A stretch of 64,000 nt of DNA, from positions 18,332 to 82,331 of the forward strand of contig JAFEII010000020.1 of NCBI GenBank assembly GCA_017495165.1. The letters are read 5' to 3'. A program made the translations under genes and the position numbers. Of the stretch, positions 46,787-56,997 are shown one piece after another (the stretch's first letter is position 1; each line of letters begins with the position of its first letter). The notes under the pieces were generated by a model that made no database searches, was not told the DNA's origin, and was given only the letters and a program-made list of their open reading frames with translations. Source of the stretch: Hydromonas sp. (lineage in GTDB: Bacteria; Pseudomonadota; Gammaproteobacteria; Burkholderiales; Burkholderiaceae).

Positions 46787-48088
46787 ATGAAAAACATCCA
46801 ACTCCCCCCCGCCACCGCCGCCCGTGGCGACATCAAACTCCCCGGTTCTAAGAGCATTTCCAACCGCGTGTTGTTGCTTGCCGCTTTATCCACCAAAGGC
46901 GCAACCACACGCGTGCGTGATGTGCTTGATTCGGACGACACGCAAGTCATGCTTGCCGCGCTCAAGGCGTTGGGCGTGTCGGTCACGCAAGTCACTGAGC
47001 ACGATTTTGACATCATCGGGACTGGCGGTGATTTTCCCAACAAAAGCGCTGATTTGTTCATGGGCAACGCAGGCACGGCGATTCGCTCGCTCACGGCGGT
47101 GTTGGCGTTGCAAAACGGCACGTATCACATCAGCGGCGTGCCGCGCATGCACGAGCGCCCGATTGGTGACTTGGTCGACGCGTTGCGCCAAATGGGTGCG
47201 CAGATTGCGTATCAAGCCAATGACGGCTTTCCACCGTACATCATCTCCCCTGCCGTTGTGCCTGATGGCGCGCTGAGCGTGTCGGTCAAAGGCAATGTGT
47301 CGAGCCAATTTTTAACCGCGTTGTTGATGAGCGCACCGCTGCTCAAACGCACGCTGACCATTCACGTCATCGGCGAATTGATTTCCAAGCCTTATATCGA
47401 AATCACGCTCAATCTCATGGCGCGGTTTGGCGTGACGGTCACGCGTGACGACTGGAACACATTCACCATCAACGCAGGCGCGGCGTACACATCGCCCACC
47501 GAAATTTACGTTGAGGGCGACGCATCATCCGCATCCTACTTTCTCGCGTTGGGCGCGCTCGGCGGCGGGCCGTTGCGCGTCACGGGCGTGGGTTTATCGA
47601 GCATTCAGGGCGACGTCAAATTTGCCGATGCGTTGCAACTAATGGGCGCAAACGTCATGATGGGCGAAAATTGGATTGAAGTGCGCGGCATCGAGGGCGA
47701 GCAATTGCGCGGCATCGAGCTCGATTGCAACCACATTCCAGACGCAGCCATGACGTTGGCAGCGGCAGCGCTATTCGCCAAAGGCAGCACCAAACTCACC
47801 AACATCGCCTCATGGCGCGTCAAAGAAACCGACCGCCTCGCCGCCATGGCCACCGAACTGCGCAAAGTCGGCGCAACGGTTATCGAGGGCGCAGATTACA
47901 TCGTCGTCACCCCGCCCGCAGATAACGGCTGGCAACACGCCGCGATTGACACATATGACGATCACCGCATGGCGATGTGTTTTTCGTTGGTGGCGTTGAG
48001 CAAAGTCGGCGTGACGATTAACGATCCAAAATGCGTGGGGAAAACGTTTCCGACGTATTTTGAGGTGCTGCAAACGTTGTTGAGATAA
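46787..48088 (+). CDS. aroA: 3-phosphoshikimate 1-carboxyvinyltransferase (EPSP synthase)
   Basis: Joins PEP to shikimate-3-phosphate in the shikimate pathway. 433 aa, with [21 protein letters not shown] at the N-terminus, the class I signature [16 protein letters not shown] (about 86-101), [36 protein letters not shown] and the C-terminal [15 protein letters not shown]. The class I signature suggests ordinary glyphosate sensitivity. cmk and rpsA, which usually follow in this order of bacteria, are not here. Confidence 0.97.
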   Translation: MKNIQLPPATAARGDIKLPGSKSISNRVLLLAALSTKGATTRVRDVLDSDDTQVMLAALKALGVSVTQVTEHDFDIIGTGGDFPNKSADLFMGNAGTAIRSLTAVLALQNGTYHISGVPRMHERPIGDLVDALRQMGAQIAYQANDGFPPYIISPAVVPDGALSVSVKGNVSSQFLTALLMSAPLLKRTLTIHVIGELISKPYIEITLNLMARFGVTVTRDDWNTFTINAGAAYTSPTEIYVEGDASSASYFLALGALGGGPLRVTGVGLSSIQGDVKFADALQLMGANVMMGENWIEVRGIEGEQLRGIELDCNHIPDAAMTLAAAALFAKGSTKLTNIASWRVKETDRLAAMATELRKVGATVIEGADYIVVTPPADNGWQHAAIDTYDDHRMAMCFSLVALSKVGVTINDPKCVGKTFPTYFEVLQTLLR

Positions 48089-48211
48089 TTCATGAACATA
48101 TTTGCCTTAGCGGCCATGCTTTTGCACAATCTTTTTCAGAGAGTTGTGCATACAAGTTAATCCACCATCGAGCACGGCTATTGCTCAAGAAAATTTGTTA
48201 ATTACGCCGCC

Positions 48212-48302
48212 GTAGGGTGGGCACTGCCCACCATTTACGCAAGGCTTCGACTCTCTCACGCATGACACCCATGCGCTGAATGGTGGGCAATGCCCACCCT
48301 AC
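48212..48302. repeat. GTAGGGTGGGCA palindromic repeat, single copy before yaeQ
   Basis: GTAGGGTGGGCACTGCCCAC at 48212 and TGGGCAATGCCCACCCTAC at 48284-48302 form inverted ends. The middle is unlike the copies near 42.5 kb. Confidence 0.8.
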
Positions 48303-48332
48303 AAAAGCAGCATTTATTTTTTGAAAGCACTC

Positions 48333-48872
48333 ATGGCACTCAAATCCACCATTTTCAAAATCGAACTTTCCATCGCGGATATGGACAGAAATTATTACGA
48401 AACCCACGCGCTGACTGTGGCGCAGCATCCGTCCGAGACCGAGGAGCGCATGATGGTGCGGGTGTTGGCGTTTGCGCGCCATGCGCATGAGCGTTTGATT
48501 TTTGCAAAAGGTTTGGCGAGCGCGGATGAGCCTGATTTGTGGCACAAAGATTATGGCGACGATATTGAGCTGTGGATTGATGTGGGTTTGCCTGACGAAA
48601 AGCGGATTCGCAAGGCGTGCGGGCGTTCCAGTGCGGTGGCGGTGTATTTGTACGGTGGCAATATCGCCGATATGTGGTGGGCGGCGAATGAGAAAAAAAT
48701 GCAGCCGTTGGATAAAGTGAGTGTGTTTAACCTGCCCAATACCAGCGAATTGGTCAAACTGGCGCGGCGCACGACGGCCATTCAATGCACGATTCAAGAC
48801 GGTGAAATGTGGCTATCGGACGACAACGGCGCGCATTTAATCACGATTGACCATTTAAAATCCGCCAAATAA
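48333..48872 (+). CDS. yaeQ: YaeQ family protein
   Basis: About 179 aa from ATG 48333 (an upstream TTG at 48321 is less likely). Clear YaeQ features are IFKIELSIADMDRNYYETHA, TEERMMVRVLAFARHAHERL, FAKGLASADEPDLW, and WIDVGLPDEKRIRKACGRS. YaeQ has a PD-(D/E)XK nuclease-like fold; E. coli YaeQ was found as a multicopy suppressor linked to RfaH loss, and its role is not settled. The gene stands alone, with a terminator right after the stop. Confidence 0.93.
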   Translation: MALKSTIFKIELSIADMDRNYYETHALTVAQHPSETEERMMVRVLAFARHAHERLIFAKGLASADEPDLWHKDYGDDIELWIDVGLPDEKRIRKACGRSSAVAVYLYGGNIADMWWAANEKKMQPLDKVSVFNLPNTSELVKLARRTTAIQCTIQDGEMWLSDDNGAHLITIDHLKSAK

Positions 48873-48902
48873 AAAAACCGCCTTTTGATAAGGCGGTTTT
48901 TT
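48872..48902. terminator. Terminator between yaeQ and the BioC-like gene
   Basis: AAAAAACCGCCTT and AAGGCGGTTTTTT form a 13 bp stem around a 5 nt loop between convergent genes. Confidence 0.85.
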
Positions 48903-48932
48903 ATTCAAGATGACTCATCCGTGCTTGCCAAT

Positions 48933-49745
48933 TCAATCTTTGGCGGCAAAGGTTTTTTTGTGCGGCAGTTGCGCGGTGAGGCTTTCGAGTGAAATCGTTT
49001 GTACATCGCTGGCGTGGCGCGGCGCTTGGACTTGCCAGACCTGCGCATAAATCACTTGCAGACTAATATCGCGCAAGCCTTGTTCAAACAATTGGTGCAG
49101 CTTGGCGCGCCACTCCAATTGCTCGTTTGGGCTAAAATCGTTTAATTTAGGCAAAAAGCATTTAACATCTGCCCATAACACGTCAAAATCAGCATAAGTC
49201 AAATCAACCGTTTCCACATCCAACACCGGCAAACCAAACCGCAGCTCTTGCAAACGCGCCCCTGCATCCATAATGTTTGGCCAATGCCCAAGCAGCTCGA
49301 GCCATTCGACCTGCTGATTGACCAGTTCAGGCAAACCGCCCGCGCCCAAAATCGCAAAAAACAACACGCCGTCGGCCGCAAACCAGTGTGGAATGTGTTG
49401 CAGCGCCGCCAACACATCAGGCGCGCCATCCAAAACCAACGGCGCAAACACCATAGCCGCTGCGGGTCGATGGGCTGACGGCTCAAGCAAATCAGCCCAA
49501 GCCAGCGCAAGTGCTGTGCGCGCAAAAGGGTTGAGCCGCTGCCAGACCGAGCGCTCAGACGCCGCGCCCAGCGCCGTTTGAATCAGCGGCGCAGTTAAAC
49601 CAATCGCGCGAAAATCAGACGCAGGCAACGGCGCGCTGCTCAATTCGCGCATCAAGCTGGGCGAAAACTTAAGGTTTAATGCGCGCTCAATCAAGCTGCG
49701 CGCGACATGCTGCACCAATGGCGCAGGTAAAAAATGTGATTCCAT
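48933..49745 (-). CDS. BioC-like methyltransferase relative with degenerate SAM site
   Basis: A 270 aa protein divergent from comF, a place where Burkholderiales often have a BioC-like SAM methyltransferase. The C-terminal half retains the BioC layout: FFAILGAGGLPELVNQQVEW, then a glycine/Asp region and PVLDVETVDLTYADFDVLWA. The N-terminal half (SLIERALNLKFSPSLM and on) lacks the expected E/DxGxGxG SAM loop and WxPxN-type surroundings, so methyltransferase activity is doubtful. BioC methylates malonyl-ACP to start biotin synthesis; this one may be inactive or have another role. Confidence 0.6.
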   Translation of the reverse strand: MESHFLPAPLVQHVARSLIERALNLKFSPSLMRELSSAPLPASDFRAIGLTAPLIQTALGAASERSVWQRLNPFARTALALAWADLLEPSAHRPAAAMVFAPLVLDGAPDVLAALQHIPHWFAADGVLFFAILGAGGLPELVNQQVEWLELLGHWPNIMDAGARLQELRFGLPVLDVETVDLTYADFDVLWADVKCFLPKLNDFSPNEQLEWRAKLHQLFEQGLRDISLQVIYAQVWQVQAPRHASDVQTISLESLTAQLPHKKTFAAKD

Positions 49746-49820
49746 GGTTAAATCTCAATCCAAACAGTGACACCAACGTTCAATCCGCGCCGCAACAATG
49801 CGCCACAGCCAAGGTCAAAT

Positions 49821-50576
49821 ATGCCGCGCATTCTAACACGAAGCCACGCCCTCAAAACACGCGCCATCAACCTGCTCGCGCATTGGGTTGGCGGCTGCGT
49901 GCTGTGCGGCAGCCACCGCGCTCGCGCCGATTATTCCAGCCGCTTGTGCGCAGTGTGCGATGCGCAAATGCTTGGGCGCACGCAACACCGGTGCGCGGGC
50001 TGCGCAGCCGCACTCACCACAAACGATCATTTGTGTTTGTCTTGCCAACAAAAACCGCACGCATTTAGCGCCAGCCATGCATTTTCCAGCTACAAAGGCT
50101 TGGCCGCGCAGCTGATTTTGCGCTATAAATTTCACCACGACTTATCGCTCGCGCCGCTGTTAACCGACATCACGCAACACGGGTTGTCCTGCGTGAGCTC
50201 AGAATTTGACTGCATCATTCCCGTACCGCAGTTTGACGCACTCACGCACAGTCGCGGTTTTATCCCGCTCGCGCACATATTGCACAGCGTCAACCCACAC
50301 GCGCTGGTGCGCCAACCCCAAACGCCCATCATATTACCCAATGCGCTCATGCGCCTGCATCACGCGCAGCTACAAGTGGGCGCAGACAAAGCCGCGCGAC
50401 GTGAGCAGGTCAAAGGCGCATTTGCCGCCACCATCGACTTAACAGGGCGGCAGGTATTATTGGTCGACGATGTGTACACGAGCGGCGCCACGCTCAATGA
50501 AGCTGCGCGCATCTGCCTGAGCGCGGGCGCGCAGAGCGTCGCGGTTTGGGTGTTGGCGCGAGCGGGCCGAATTTAG
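49821..50576 (+). CDS. comF: ComF family phosphoribosyltransferase-like protein
   Basis: About 251 aa from ATG 49821, with AAGG upstream (the frame opens at 49767). The N-terminal double zinc ribbon shows CVLC, CAVC, CAGC and CLSC knuckles. The PRTase part has FDCIIPVPQFDALTHSRGF and the PRPP loop VLLVDDVYTSGATLNEAA. ComF proteins take part in DNA uptake during natural transformation in several bacteria, and homologues (GntX) occur more widely. It is divergent from the BioC-like gene with about 75 bp between. Confidence 0.9.
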   Translation: MPRILTRSHALKTRAINLLAHWVGGCVLCGSHRARADYSSRLCAVCDAQMLGRTQHRCAGCAAALTTNDHLCLSCQQKPHAFSASHAFSSYKGLAAQLILRYKFHHDLSLAPLLTDITQHGLSCVSSEFDCIIPVPQFDALTHSRGFIPLAHILHSVNPHALVRQPQTPIILPNALMRLHHAQLQVGADKAARREQVKGAFAATIDLTGRQVLLVDDVYTSGATLNEAARICLSAGAQSVAVWVLARAGRI

Positions 50577-50685
50577 GGACTTGCAGCGAAAACTAGCCGC
50601 ACTTCACCACCGCTTCACACACAGCACATGGCCAACACACAGGCGCCACTTATGATGCCAACTCTTTCAACCAAGGAGTCACATC

Positions 50686-51972
50686 ATGAAAAAAATCGGA
50701 CTGGGCATCAAAATTGGCCTACTGCTGTTAATCACAGTCGTGCTGCAATTGCCCATCAGCTTAATCAAGAACATCGTCGCAGAGCGCCAAGACAACCAAA
50801 CCCAAGTCACCCAACAACTGAGCAAAAACGTCGGCGGCGAGCAGCTTATTTTGGTTCAGCCATATCAAAACACCGCCAAAGGCGCTGTTTTAAAAGAATA
50901 CATTCTGCCAACCGAACTACAATTTACCAGCGACTTACCCACCACAACACTCAAGCGCGGCATTTACACGCTAGAAAAATTTACCAGCGCCAATGCCGTT
51001 CAAGGCAGTTTTAATACCAGTGCGATTGCGCAGTTAAGCAAAAACGGTAAAATTTTGGGCACGCCGTACCTGAGCATGGCGGTCAAAGAGGCGAGCGGCT
51101 TGGAAGCGAAAACCGTCAAAATCAATGGGACAAACCTTAGCCTTGATGCGGGCAGCCTCTTAGAAAGCATGAGCAGCGGCAGACACGCCAAGCTGGGCGA
51201 ACTTGATTTGACCAACCAAACCAGCGTAAATTTTGCATTTGAGTTTAAGTTAAACGGCTCCACAAAAATCGCCTACCTGCCTTTGGGCGAACACAGCACA
51301 TTGCAACTCAAAAGCAACTGGGCCAGCCCAAAATTCACAGGCGAACAATTGCCCGTCAGCCGCGACATCAATGCACAAGGCTTTAGCGCCAATTGGGAAA
51401 GCAATCAACCCAACGCCACCATCAAACAAGCGATCATCAACGCAGAGTCTGAAAAAAACCCAGAATCCATACAAGCCATGAGCAACGCCGCATTTAGCAC
51501 AGAACTGCTACAAACCGTTGATCAATATCAGCTCACCGAACGCACGGTCAAATATTCGATTTTGCTCATTGGCATGACGTTTTTAACCTTTTTCTTATTT
51601 GAAGTGTTGCGCGATTTACGTGTTCACCCGATTCAATACGCATTGGTTGGCGTGGCGCTGTCGATTTTTTACTTACTTTTACTCGCATTGTCTGAAAAAG
51701 TTGGCTTTAACTGGGCGTACGCCATCGCCAGCACCGCGTGTGTGGGGCAAATCACGTTTTATGTCAGCCACGTTTTACACAGCGTCAAGCGCGGCGCAGG
51801 TTTTGGGGCGTTATTAAGCGCGATTTACCTGGCGATTTTTGGATTATTGCAAGCAGAAGAAATGGCATTATTGATTGGCAGCGTCAGCTTATTTATCGTG
51901 ATGAGCGCCATAATGATTGCAACCCGCCGCTTAAATTGGTACGCATTAACCGACGTCAACGACAACCCATAA
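50686..51972 (+). CDS. creD: Inner membrane protein CreD
   Basis: A 428 aa protein with an N-terminal membrane helix (LGIKIGLLLLITVVLQLPIS), a large periplasmic domain containing ERQDNQ and KRGIYTLEKF, and a C-terminal cluster of five or six helices (SILLIGMTFLTFFLFEVLRD and on). This is the CreD architecture. In E. coli creD is regulated by the CreBC two-component system and affects envelope behaviour and colicin tolerance; neither creB nor creC is next to this copy. AAGGAGTCACATC is a strong Shine-Dalgarno. Confidence 0.92.
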   Translation: MKKIGLGIKIGLLLLITVVLQLPISLIKNIVAERQDNQTQVTQQLSKNVGGEQLILVQPYQNTAKGAVLKEYILPTELQFTSDLPTTTLKRGIYTLEKFTSANAVQGSFNTSAIAQLSKNGKILGTPYLSMAVKEASGLEAKTVKINGTNLSLDAGSLLESMSSGRHAKLGELDLTNQTSVNFAFEFKLNGSTKIAYLPLGEHSTLQLKSNWASPKFTGEQLPVSRDINAQGFSANWESNQPNATIKQAIINAESEKNPESIQAMSNAAFSTELLQTVDQYQLTERTVKYSILLIGMTFLTFFLFEVLRDLRVHPIQYALVGVALSIFYLLLLALSEKVGFNWAYAIASTACVGQITFYVSHVLHSVKRGAGFGALLSAIYLAIFGLLQAEEMALLIGSVSLFIVMSAIMIATRRLNWYALTDVNDNP

Positions 51973-52020
51973 CGCCGTATTTTATCAAACGCATCCAATG
52001 TATCAAATGCATCGTTCCAA

Positions 52021-52048
52021 GACAAAAGCCGCATCAGCGGCTTTTGTC
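52021..52048. terminator. Hairpin between creD and the rubredoxin gene
   Basis: GACAAAAGCCGC and GCGGCTTTTGTC form a 12 bp stem with loop ATCA. It lies between convergent genes and may act both ways. Confidence 0.7.
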
Positions 52049-52129
52049 TTGAAATCATGCAACAAAATCGATTGCGCCGGTCTTTAGCACAGCCAAAAAC
52101 CAGCGCAAAAAATCACAGCAAAAACAGCA

Positions 52130-52294
52130 TCAAAATTCCATCATTTCAAAATCATCTTTGCCCGCGCCGCACTCAGGACACAACCAATCAGCCGGCACAT
52201 CTTCCCAGCGCGTCCCAGGCGCCAAGCCGTCTTCAGGCGAACCTGACTCTTCGTCATACACCCAACCACAAATTAAACACACCCAAGTTTTCAT
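52130..52294 (-). CDS. rubA: Rubredoxin
   Basis: A 54 aa electron carrier with one Fe(Cys)4 site. The two knuckles are CLICGWVYDEESG (Cys6, Cys9) and LCPECGAGKDDFE (Cys39, Cys42), with the conserved DGLAPGTRWEDVPADW between them. This is a complete, normal-length rubredoxin. It is divergent from thiD, an arrangement common in Burkholderiales. The redox partner is unknown. Confidence 0.95.
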   Translation of the reverse strand: MKTWVCLICGWVYDEESGSPEDGLAPGTRWEDVPADWLCPECGAGKDDFEMMEF

Positions 52295-52433
52295 ATTATT
52301 TACCCACATTACGATTCATCTTCATGCGCACGCGCACACCACAAAACGGTACAATGCTACCATGTTCAACATGGGGCGACTGGCACGTTTTTCAAGCCAC
52401 CCAGCCCACACAACACAAAATACCGAGACCGTC

Positions 52434-53327
52434 ATGACCTATCCAATTATTTTATGCTTTAACGCGCACGACCCCACGGGCGGCGCAGGCGTTGTTGCAG
52501 ACGCACTCACGTGCGCCAGCCTCGAAACCAGCGCATTTACCGTAACCACCGCGCTGCTCACGGGCGATTTTAGCCAACTTGACGCGGTTTGCCCGCTGGA
52601 CGCAGATTGGATTGACGACCAAGCGCGCACCCTGCTTGAGGACTCGGTCATTCAAGCCATCAAGATTGGGGTTTTACCTGACATAAACATGGTGCGCGTC
52701 ATCGCCGAAATCATCTCAGACTACCCACAAGTACCCGTCATTCTCGCGCCATCTATTTTGGTCGCCGATGACGATGAAGAAAATGACGCGGAAGAAATCG
52801 TGCGCGCCATGCTAGAAATGATTGTGCCAAACACGCATTTACTCATCGTTCAAAAACCCATGCTCGCGCAACTGGCCGAAGTCCGACACGACTTTGCCAG
52901 CGTCGCCGCGCACCAGCCGCATGCACTCGTGGCCGCACACGCGCAAGCCTTACTTGGCATGGGCTGCGAATACATTTTAGTCACCGACGCCACCGCGCCC
53001 GACACACAAGTGGTGCATCAATTATTTCATGACGAAGGCTTATTGCGCACCGACAGCACAGCGCGGTTGGCCGACTCGTTTTTGGGCGCAAACAGCACAT
53101 TGTCCGCCGCCATTACCGCCTTAATTGCGCATGGTCAAGCCACGCCACAAGCAGTTGGCGAAGGCCTAGAATACACATGGCAAACCCTCAAGCACGGCAT
53201 CAGCATGGGCATGGGCAAAAAAATCCCCGACCGCTTTTTTTGGACACGCACGGGCGACGAGGTTGATGCGCAGCCCAACGCCAGCGGCCTGCAACGCCCA
53301 AATCCATCCCCCAGCACCTTACAATAA
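52434..53327 (+). CDS. thiD: Hydroxymethylpyrimidine/phosphomethylpyrimidine kinase
   Basis: Thiamine synthesis kinase acting on HMP and HMP-P. I chose ATG 52434 ([20 protein letters not shown]); the open frame runs from 52158 through a non-coding stretch opposite the rubredoxin gene. The N-terminal [18 protein letters not shown] is the ribokinase-like ThiD signature; [12 protein letters not shown] follows, and the C-terminal [20 protein letters not shown] matches the anion-hole region. The C-terminal 30 residues run into the region before hemL. About 297 aa. Confidence 0.9.
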   Translation: MTYPIILCFNAHDPTGGAGVVADALTCASLETSAFTVTTALLTGDFSQLDAVCPLDADWIDDQARTLLEDSVIQAIKIGVLPDINMVRVIAEIISDYPQVPVILAPSILVADDDEENDAEEIVRAMLEMIVPNTHLLIVQKPMLAQLAEVRHDFASVAAHQPHALVAAHAQALLGMGCEYILVTDATAPDTQVVHQLFHDEGLLRTDSTARLADSFLGANSTLSAAITALIAHGQATPQAVGEGLEYTWQTLKHGISMGMGKKIPDRFFWTRTGDEVDAQPNASGLQRPNPSPSTLQ

Positions 53328-53370
53328 CCCTATTTTTTCACTTTTCGCGGCTGAACCCGCCATTGACATT

Positions 53371-54663
53371 ATGACCGATCAAAATCAAATCTTATTCGAG
53401 CAAGCCAGCATCACCACCCCAGGCGGCGTCAACTCACCCGTGCGCGCCTTTCGCTCAGTCGGCGGCACACCACGCTTCATCAAACGCGCCTTGGGCGCAT
53501 ACATGTGGGATGAAAATGACACGCAATACCTAGACTTTGTCGGCTCATGGGGCCCCGCAATTCTCGGCCACGCCCACCCAAAAGTCGTACAAGCGGTACA
53601 AACCGCCGCCGCAGACGGCCTAGGGTTTGGCGCACCCACCCGCGCGGAGGTAGAAATGGCTCAAGCCCTATGCGCCATGCTACCAAGTCTGCAACAAGTT
53701 CGACTGGTTTCAAGCGGCACAGAAGCCACCATGAGCGCCATCCGCTTGGCGCGTGGCTTTACTGGGCGCGACTTATTGGTCAAATTTGAAGGCTGCTATC
53801 ACGGCCACTCCGACAGTTTATTGATTAAAGCAGGCTCAGGCCTATTAACCCAAGGCAACCCAAGCTCAGCAGGCGTGCCGCAATCGGTATCCAACGACAC
53901 ACTCGTATTGCCCTACAACGACGTTGCCGCGCTACAGCAACTATTTAAAGAAAAAGGCGCGCAAGTCGCAGGCGTCATTTTAGAACCCATCGCCGGCAAC
54001 ATGAACTTTGTCCGCGCCTCAACCGAATTCATGCAAACCTTACGCGCACTGTGCACACAGCACGGCGCACTCTTAATTATTGACGAAGTCATGACGGGCT
54101 TTCGCGTCGGCCTACACTGCGCACAAGGCCTATACGGCATTGACGCAGACATCACCACCTTAGGCAAAGTCATCGGCGGGGGCATGCCCGTCGCCGCATT
54201 TGGCGGACGCGCCGACATCATGGCGCACATGGCACCCTTGGGCGGCGTCTATCAAGCAGGCACGCTATCAGGCAACCCCGTCGCCGTCGCCGCAGGCTTG
54301 ACCACCTTAAACCTCATTCGTGAAACAGGCTTTTTTGAAAACTTACGCAGCAAAGGCGAAACCCTGCTCGCAGGCTTTACCCGCGCAGCACAAAACGCAG
54401 GCGTACCATTTTCAACCGACATCGAAGGCGGCATGTTCGGCCTGTTTTTCAGCGAAACCCCGCCCAAAAGCTACGCACAAGTCATGGCATCCCGCGCAGA
54501 CCTATTCCCAGCATTTTTTCACGCCATGTTGGACGAAGGCATTTACCTCGCCCCCTCAGCGTTTGAAGCAGGCTTTATCTCAGCGGCACACACCGACCAA
54601 GACATCGAGCGCGCCATTGCCGCCGCTGAACGTGCCTTCGCCAAAGTCGCCCCCAGCGTTTAA
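53371..54663 (+). CDS. hemL: Glutamate-1-semialdehyde 2,1-aminomutase
   Basis: PLP enzyme making 5-aminolevulinate in the C5 pathway of tetrapyrrole synthesis. From ATG 53371 it is 430 aa; the upstream extension of the frame overlaps thiD. It begins [20 protein letters not shown]. It carries [16 protein letters not shown], the PLP lysine in [19 protein letters not shown] (about 265), and [17 protein letters not shown]. All active-site motifs are present. Confidence 0.97.
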   Translation: MTDQNQILFEQASITTPGGVNSPVRAFRSVGGTPRFIKRALGAYMWDENDTQYLDFVGSWGPAILGHAHPKVVQAVQTAAADGLGFGAPTRAEVEMAQALCAMLPSLQQVRLVSSGTEATMSAIRLARGFTGRDLLVKFEGCYHGHSDSLLIKAGSGLLTQGNPSSAGVPQSVSNDTLVLPYNDVAALQQLFKEKGAQVAGVILEPIAGNMNFVRASTEFMQTLRALCTQHGALLIIDEVMTGFRVGLHCAQGLYGIDADITTLGKVIGGGMPVAAFGGRADIMAHMAPLGGVYQAGTLSGNPVAVAAGLTTLNLIRETGFFENLRSKGETLLAGFTRAAQNAGVPFSTDIEGGMFGLFFSETPPKSYAQVMASRADLFPAFFHAMLDEGIYLAPSAFEAGFISAAHTDQDIERAIAAAERAFAKVAPSV

Positions 54664-54683
54664 AACACGCGATAAAAAACACC

Positions 54684-54715
54684 CGAGCGCTCAAAAATGG
54701 CTATAATAGCGCTCG
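54684..54715 (+). promoter_or_regulatory. -10 box inside an inverted repeat before tRNA-Gly
   Basis: TATAAT at 54702-54707 lies between CGAGCGCT (54684-54691) and AGCGCTCG (54708-54715), a perfect 8 bp inverted pair. It is 24 bp before the tRNA 5' end. No good -35 was found. Confidence 0.4.
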
Positions 54716-54730
54716 TTGTAAAAAACAAAC

Positions 54731-54804
54731 GCGGGTGTAGTTTAGTGGTAGAACGGCAGCTTCCCAAGCTTCAGATGAGGGTTCGATTCCCTTCACCCGC
54801 TCCA
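54731..54804 (+). tRNA. tRNA-Gly (anticodon CCC)
   Basis: A 74 nt cloverleaf with acceptor GCGGGTG/CACCCGC, discriminator T and encoded CCA. The anticodon loop TTCCCAA has CCC at 34-36. The T loop is GGTTCGATTCC. Confidence 0.95.
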
Positions 54805-54832
54805 AGACACGTTACAAATCTAGCAACAATAC

Positions 54833-54923
54833 GGACAGATGGATGAGTGGTTTAAATCGCACGCCTGGAACGCGTGTGTAGGTTCATAGCCTACCGAGGG
54901 TTCGAATCCCTCTTTGTCCGCCA
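54833..54923 (+). tRNA. tRNA-Ser (anticodon GGA)
   Basis: A 91 nt tRNA with acceptor GGACAGA/TTTGTCC, the long class II variable arm (TAGGTTCATAGCCTA), anticodon GGA, T loop GGTTCGAATCC and encoded CCA. Confidence 0.95.
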
Positions 54924-54968
54924 ACCACGCTTTTTCATGCAACGCAATGCAACAACCTGATTCACCAC

Positions 54969-54998
54969 AAAGCCACGATTTACGTGGCTTTTGTTTTA
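54969..54998 (+). terminator. Terminator after tRNA-Ser
   Basis: AAAGCCACG and CGTGGCTTT form a 9 bp stem with a 5 nt loop, then a T-rich tail. Confidence 0.7.
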
Positions 54999-55097
54999 TC
55001 TACTCACCATTTCCTGTATCATCCAATGGCTTTAAAAAGCACCCTAGCGCAAAAAAGATGTGGGTGCAGGCGTGGGAACAAACACTCAAACTCAGAT

Positions 55098-55125
55098 TTG
55101 ACAAATGCACCCATCAACGTATAAT
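55098..55125 (+). promoter_or_regulatory. Consensus sigma-70 promoter for tRNA-Arg
   Basis: Perfect TTGACA (55098-55103) and perfect TATAAT (55120-55125) with a 16 bp spacer, 50 bp before the tRNA. Confidence 0.75.
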
Positions 55126-55175
55126 TCGGCAGATTGTCGCATCGCGGGTGCATTGAAACCCAAGCCCCAAACAAC

Positions 55176-55251
55176 GCCGCCGTAGCTCAGTGGATAGAGC
55201 ATCTCCCTCCTAAGGAGAGGGTCACACGTTCGATTCGTGTCGGCGGCACCA
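55176..55251 (+). tRNA. tRNA-Arg (anticodon CCT)
   Basis: A 76 nt cloverleaf with acceptor GCCGCCG/CGGCGGC, anticodon stem TCTCC/GGAGA with loop CTCCTAA (CCT at 34-36), and encoded CCA. Confidence 0.95.
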
Positions 55252-55254
55252 AAC

Positions 55255-55281
55255 AAAAAACCAGCAAAATGCTGGTTTTTT
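55255..55281. terminator. Terminator after tRNA-Arg
   Basis: AAAAAACCAGCA and TGCTGGTTTTTT form a 12 bp stem with loop AAA. It lies between the convergent tRNA and PII genes, and can serve both. Confidence 0.85.
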
Positions 55282-55346
55282 GCACATCTGTAAGTCTGTA
55301 AGAACGCAAGCACGCCAATATACAAAATTTGAAAATTTGCGGCGGT

Positions 55347-55890
<544 letters not shown>

Positions 55891-55918
55891 TTGAAGTTAT
55901 AAAGCAGCCCAGTACAAT
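55891..55918 (+). promoter_or_regulatory. Candidate promoter for tauE-cysI
   Basis: TTGAAG (55891-55896), 16 bp spacer, TACAAT (55913-55918). An AT-rich stretch (GATATAAAAAAACTATT) lies directly upstream, as is common at CysB-activated promoters. CysB control is inference from gene content. Confidence 0.45.
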
Positions 55919-56014
55919 CAGGCCGTAATAGCGCATCTGCCGTCACAAAAATGGCATAAAGCAGCGAACACAAGCGCCAGTCAAAACCGTTTTTAAGCAT
56001 TCTTTGGGGTATTT

Positions 56015-56992
56015 ATGAAAATTCGCAACCTTGATTACACCGACAATGCCCTGGCTCATGAGCATGAACACATGGGGCTGCCACCTTTAGAGCGTCAAAT
56101 TTCCCAAGCAACCATACATCCATTACTGATCACCGCGTCGTACGTCATCGCGAGCACCCTTTTATTGCTCGTGGGTTATTTATTAAGCCGTTTGTTTTGG
56201 GGGCAACACGATCAAACCGGCTGGGAGCTCATCAAACAAACCCTCAACAGCAAACTATTTTGGAGCGCGCTTGCCGTTGGGCTTTTGGCGCAGATTATTG
56301 ATGGCGCGCTTGGGATGGCGTATGGGATTACGGCCAGCTCATTTTTGTTGGCATCGGGCGTTTCTCCTGCCATGGCAACTGGCGCGACGCATTTGGCCGA
56401 GGTGTTCACCACGGGGGTTTCTGGTGTGTCGCATCTGCGCTTGGGCAATGTGAATAAAAAACTGTTTTTAAACTTGTTGATTCCGGGACTCATTGGCGTA
56501 CTTTTAGGCGCTTACATCGTGACGAACGTTGACGGCAAGCTCATCAAACCTTACATTACCGTTTACTTACTGCTGATGGGACTCTATGTTTTGAGTAAGG
56601 CATTCCGCCAAATCCGCTTGCGCACAGACATTGAATCAGCCAAAGTCTCCCCACTGGCTATTTTTGGCGGTTTTATGGATACGGTTGGCGGCGGTGGCTG
56701 GGGGCCGATTGTCACGACATCATTGGTCGGAGCTGGCCACAACCCGCGCACAACGATTGGCTCAGTCAATTTTGCAGAGTTTTTCTTAACCATTACTTCC
56801 GCCACGGCTTTTTTCGCCTTACTCAGCGGCGAGGTTTGGGTCATCGTGGCTGGTTTGGCGATTGGCGGATTATTTGCCGCACCATTTGCCGCTTACGCCA
56901 CCCGCCACTTTAAAACCAAGACGTTGATTATTTTGGTCGGTTCGTTAATCACCTTGGTCAGCCTTTATAATTTGGCGCAACTTTTTAAATAA
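56015..56992 (+). CDS. TauE/SafE-family sulfite exporter-like permease
   Basis: A 325 aa membrane protein with about eight hydrophobic segments and a hydrophilic N-terminal 35 residues (NALAHEHEHMGLPPLERQ). The family pattern appears twice: IDGALGMAYGITASSFLLAS and GFMDTVGGGGWGPIVTTSL. Members move sulfite, taurine-derived sulfonates or other anions. It precedes cysI by 5 bp and is clearly co-transcribed, so a role in sulfite or sulfate balance is likely (inference). Confidence 0.88.
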   Translation: MKIRNLDYTDNALAHEHEHMGLPPLERQISQATIHPLLITASYVIASTLLLLVGYLLSRLFWGQHDQTGWELIKQTLNSKLFWSALAVGLLAQIIDGALGMAYGITASSFLLASGVSPAMATGATHLAEVFTTGVSGVSHLRLGNVNKKLFLNLLIPGLIGVLLGAYIVTNVDGKLIKPYITVYLLLMGLYVLSKAFRQIRLRTDIESAKVSPLAIFGGFMDTVGGGGWGPIVTTSLVGAGHNPRTTIGSVNFAEFFLTITSATAFFALLSGEVWVIVAGLAIGGLFAAPFAAYATRHFKTKTLIILVGSLITLVSLYNLAQLFK

Positions 56993-56997
56993 CAGGA

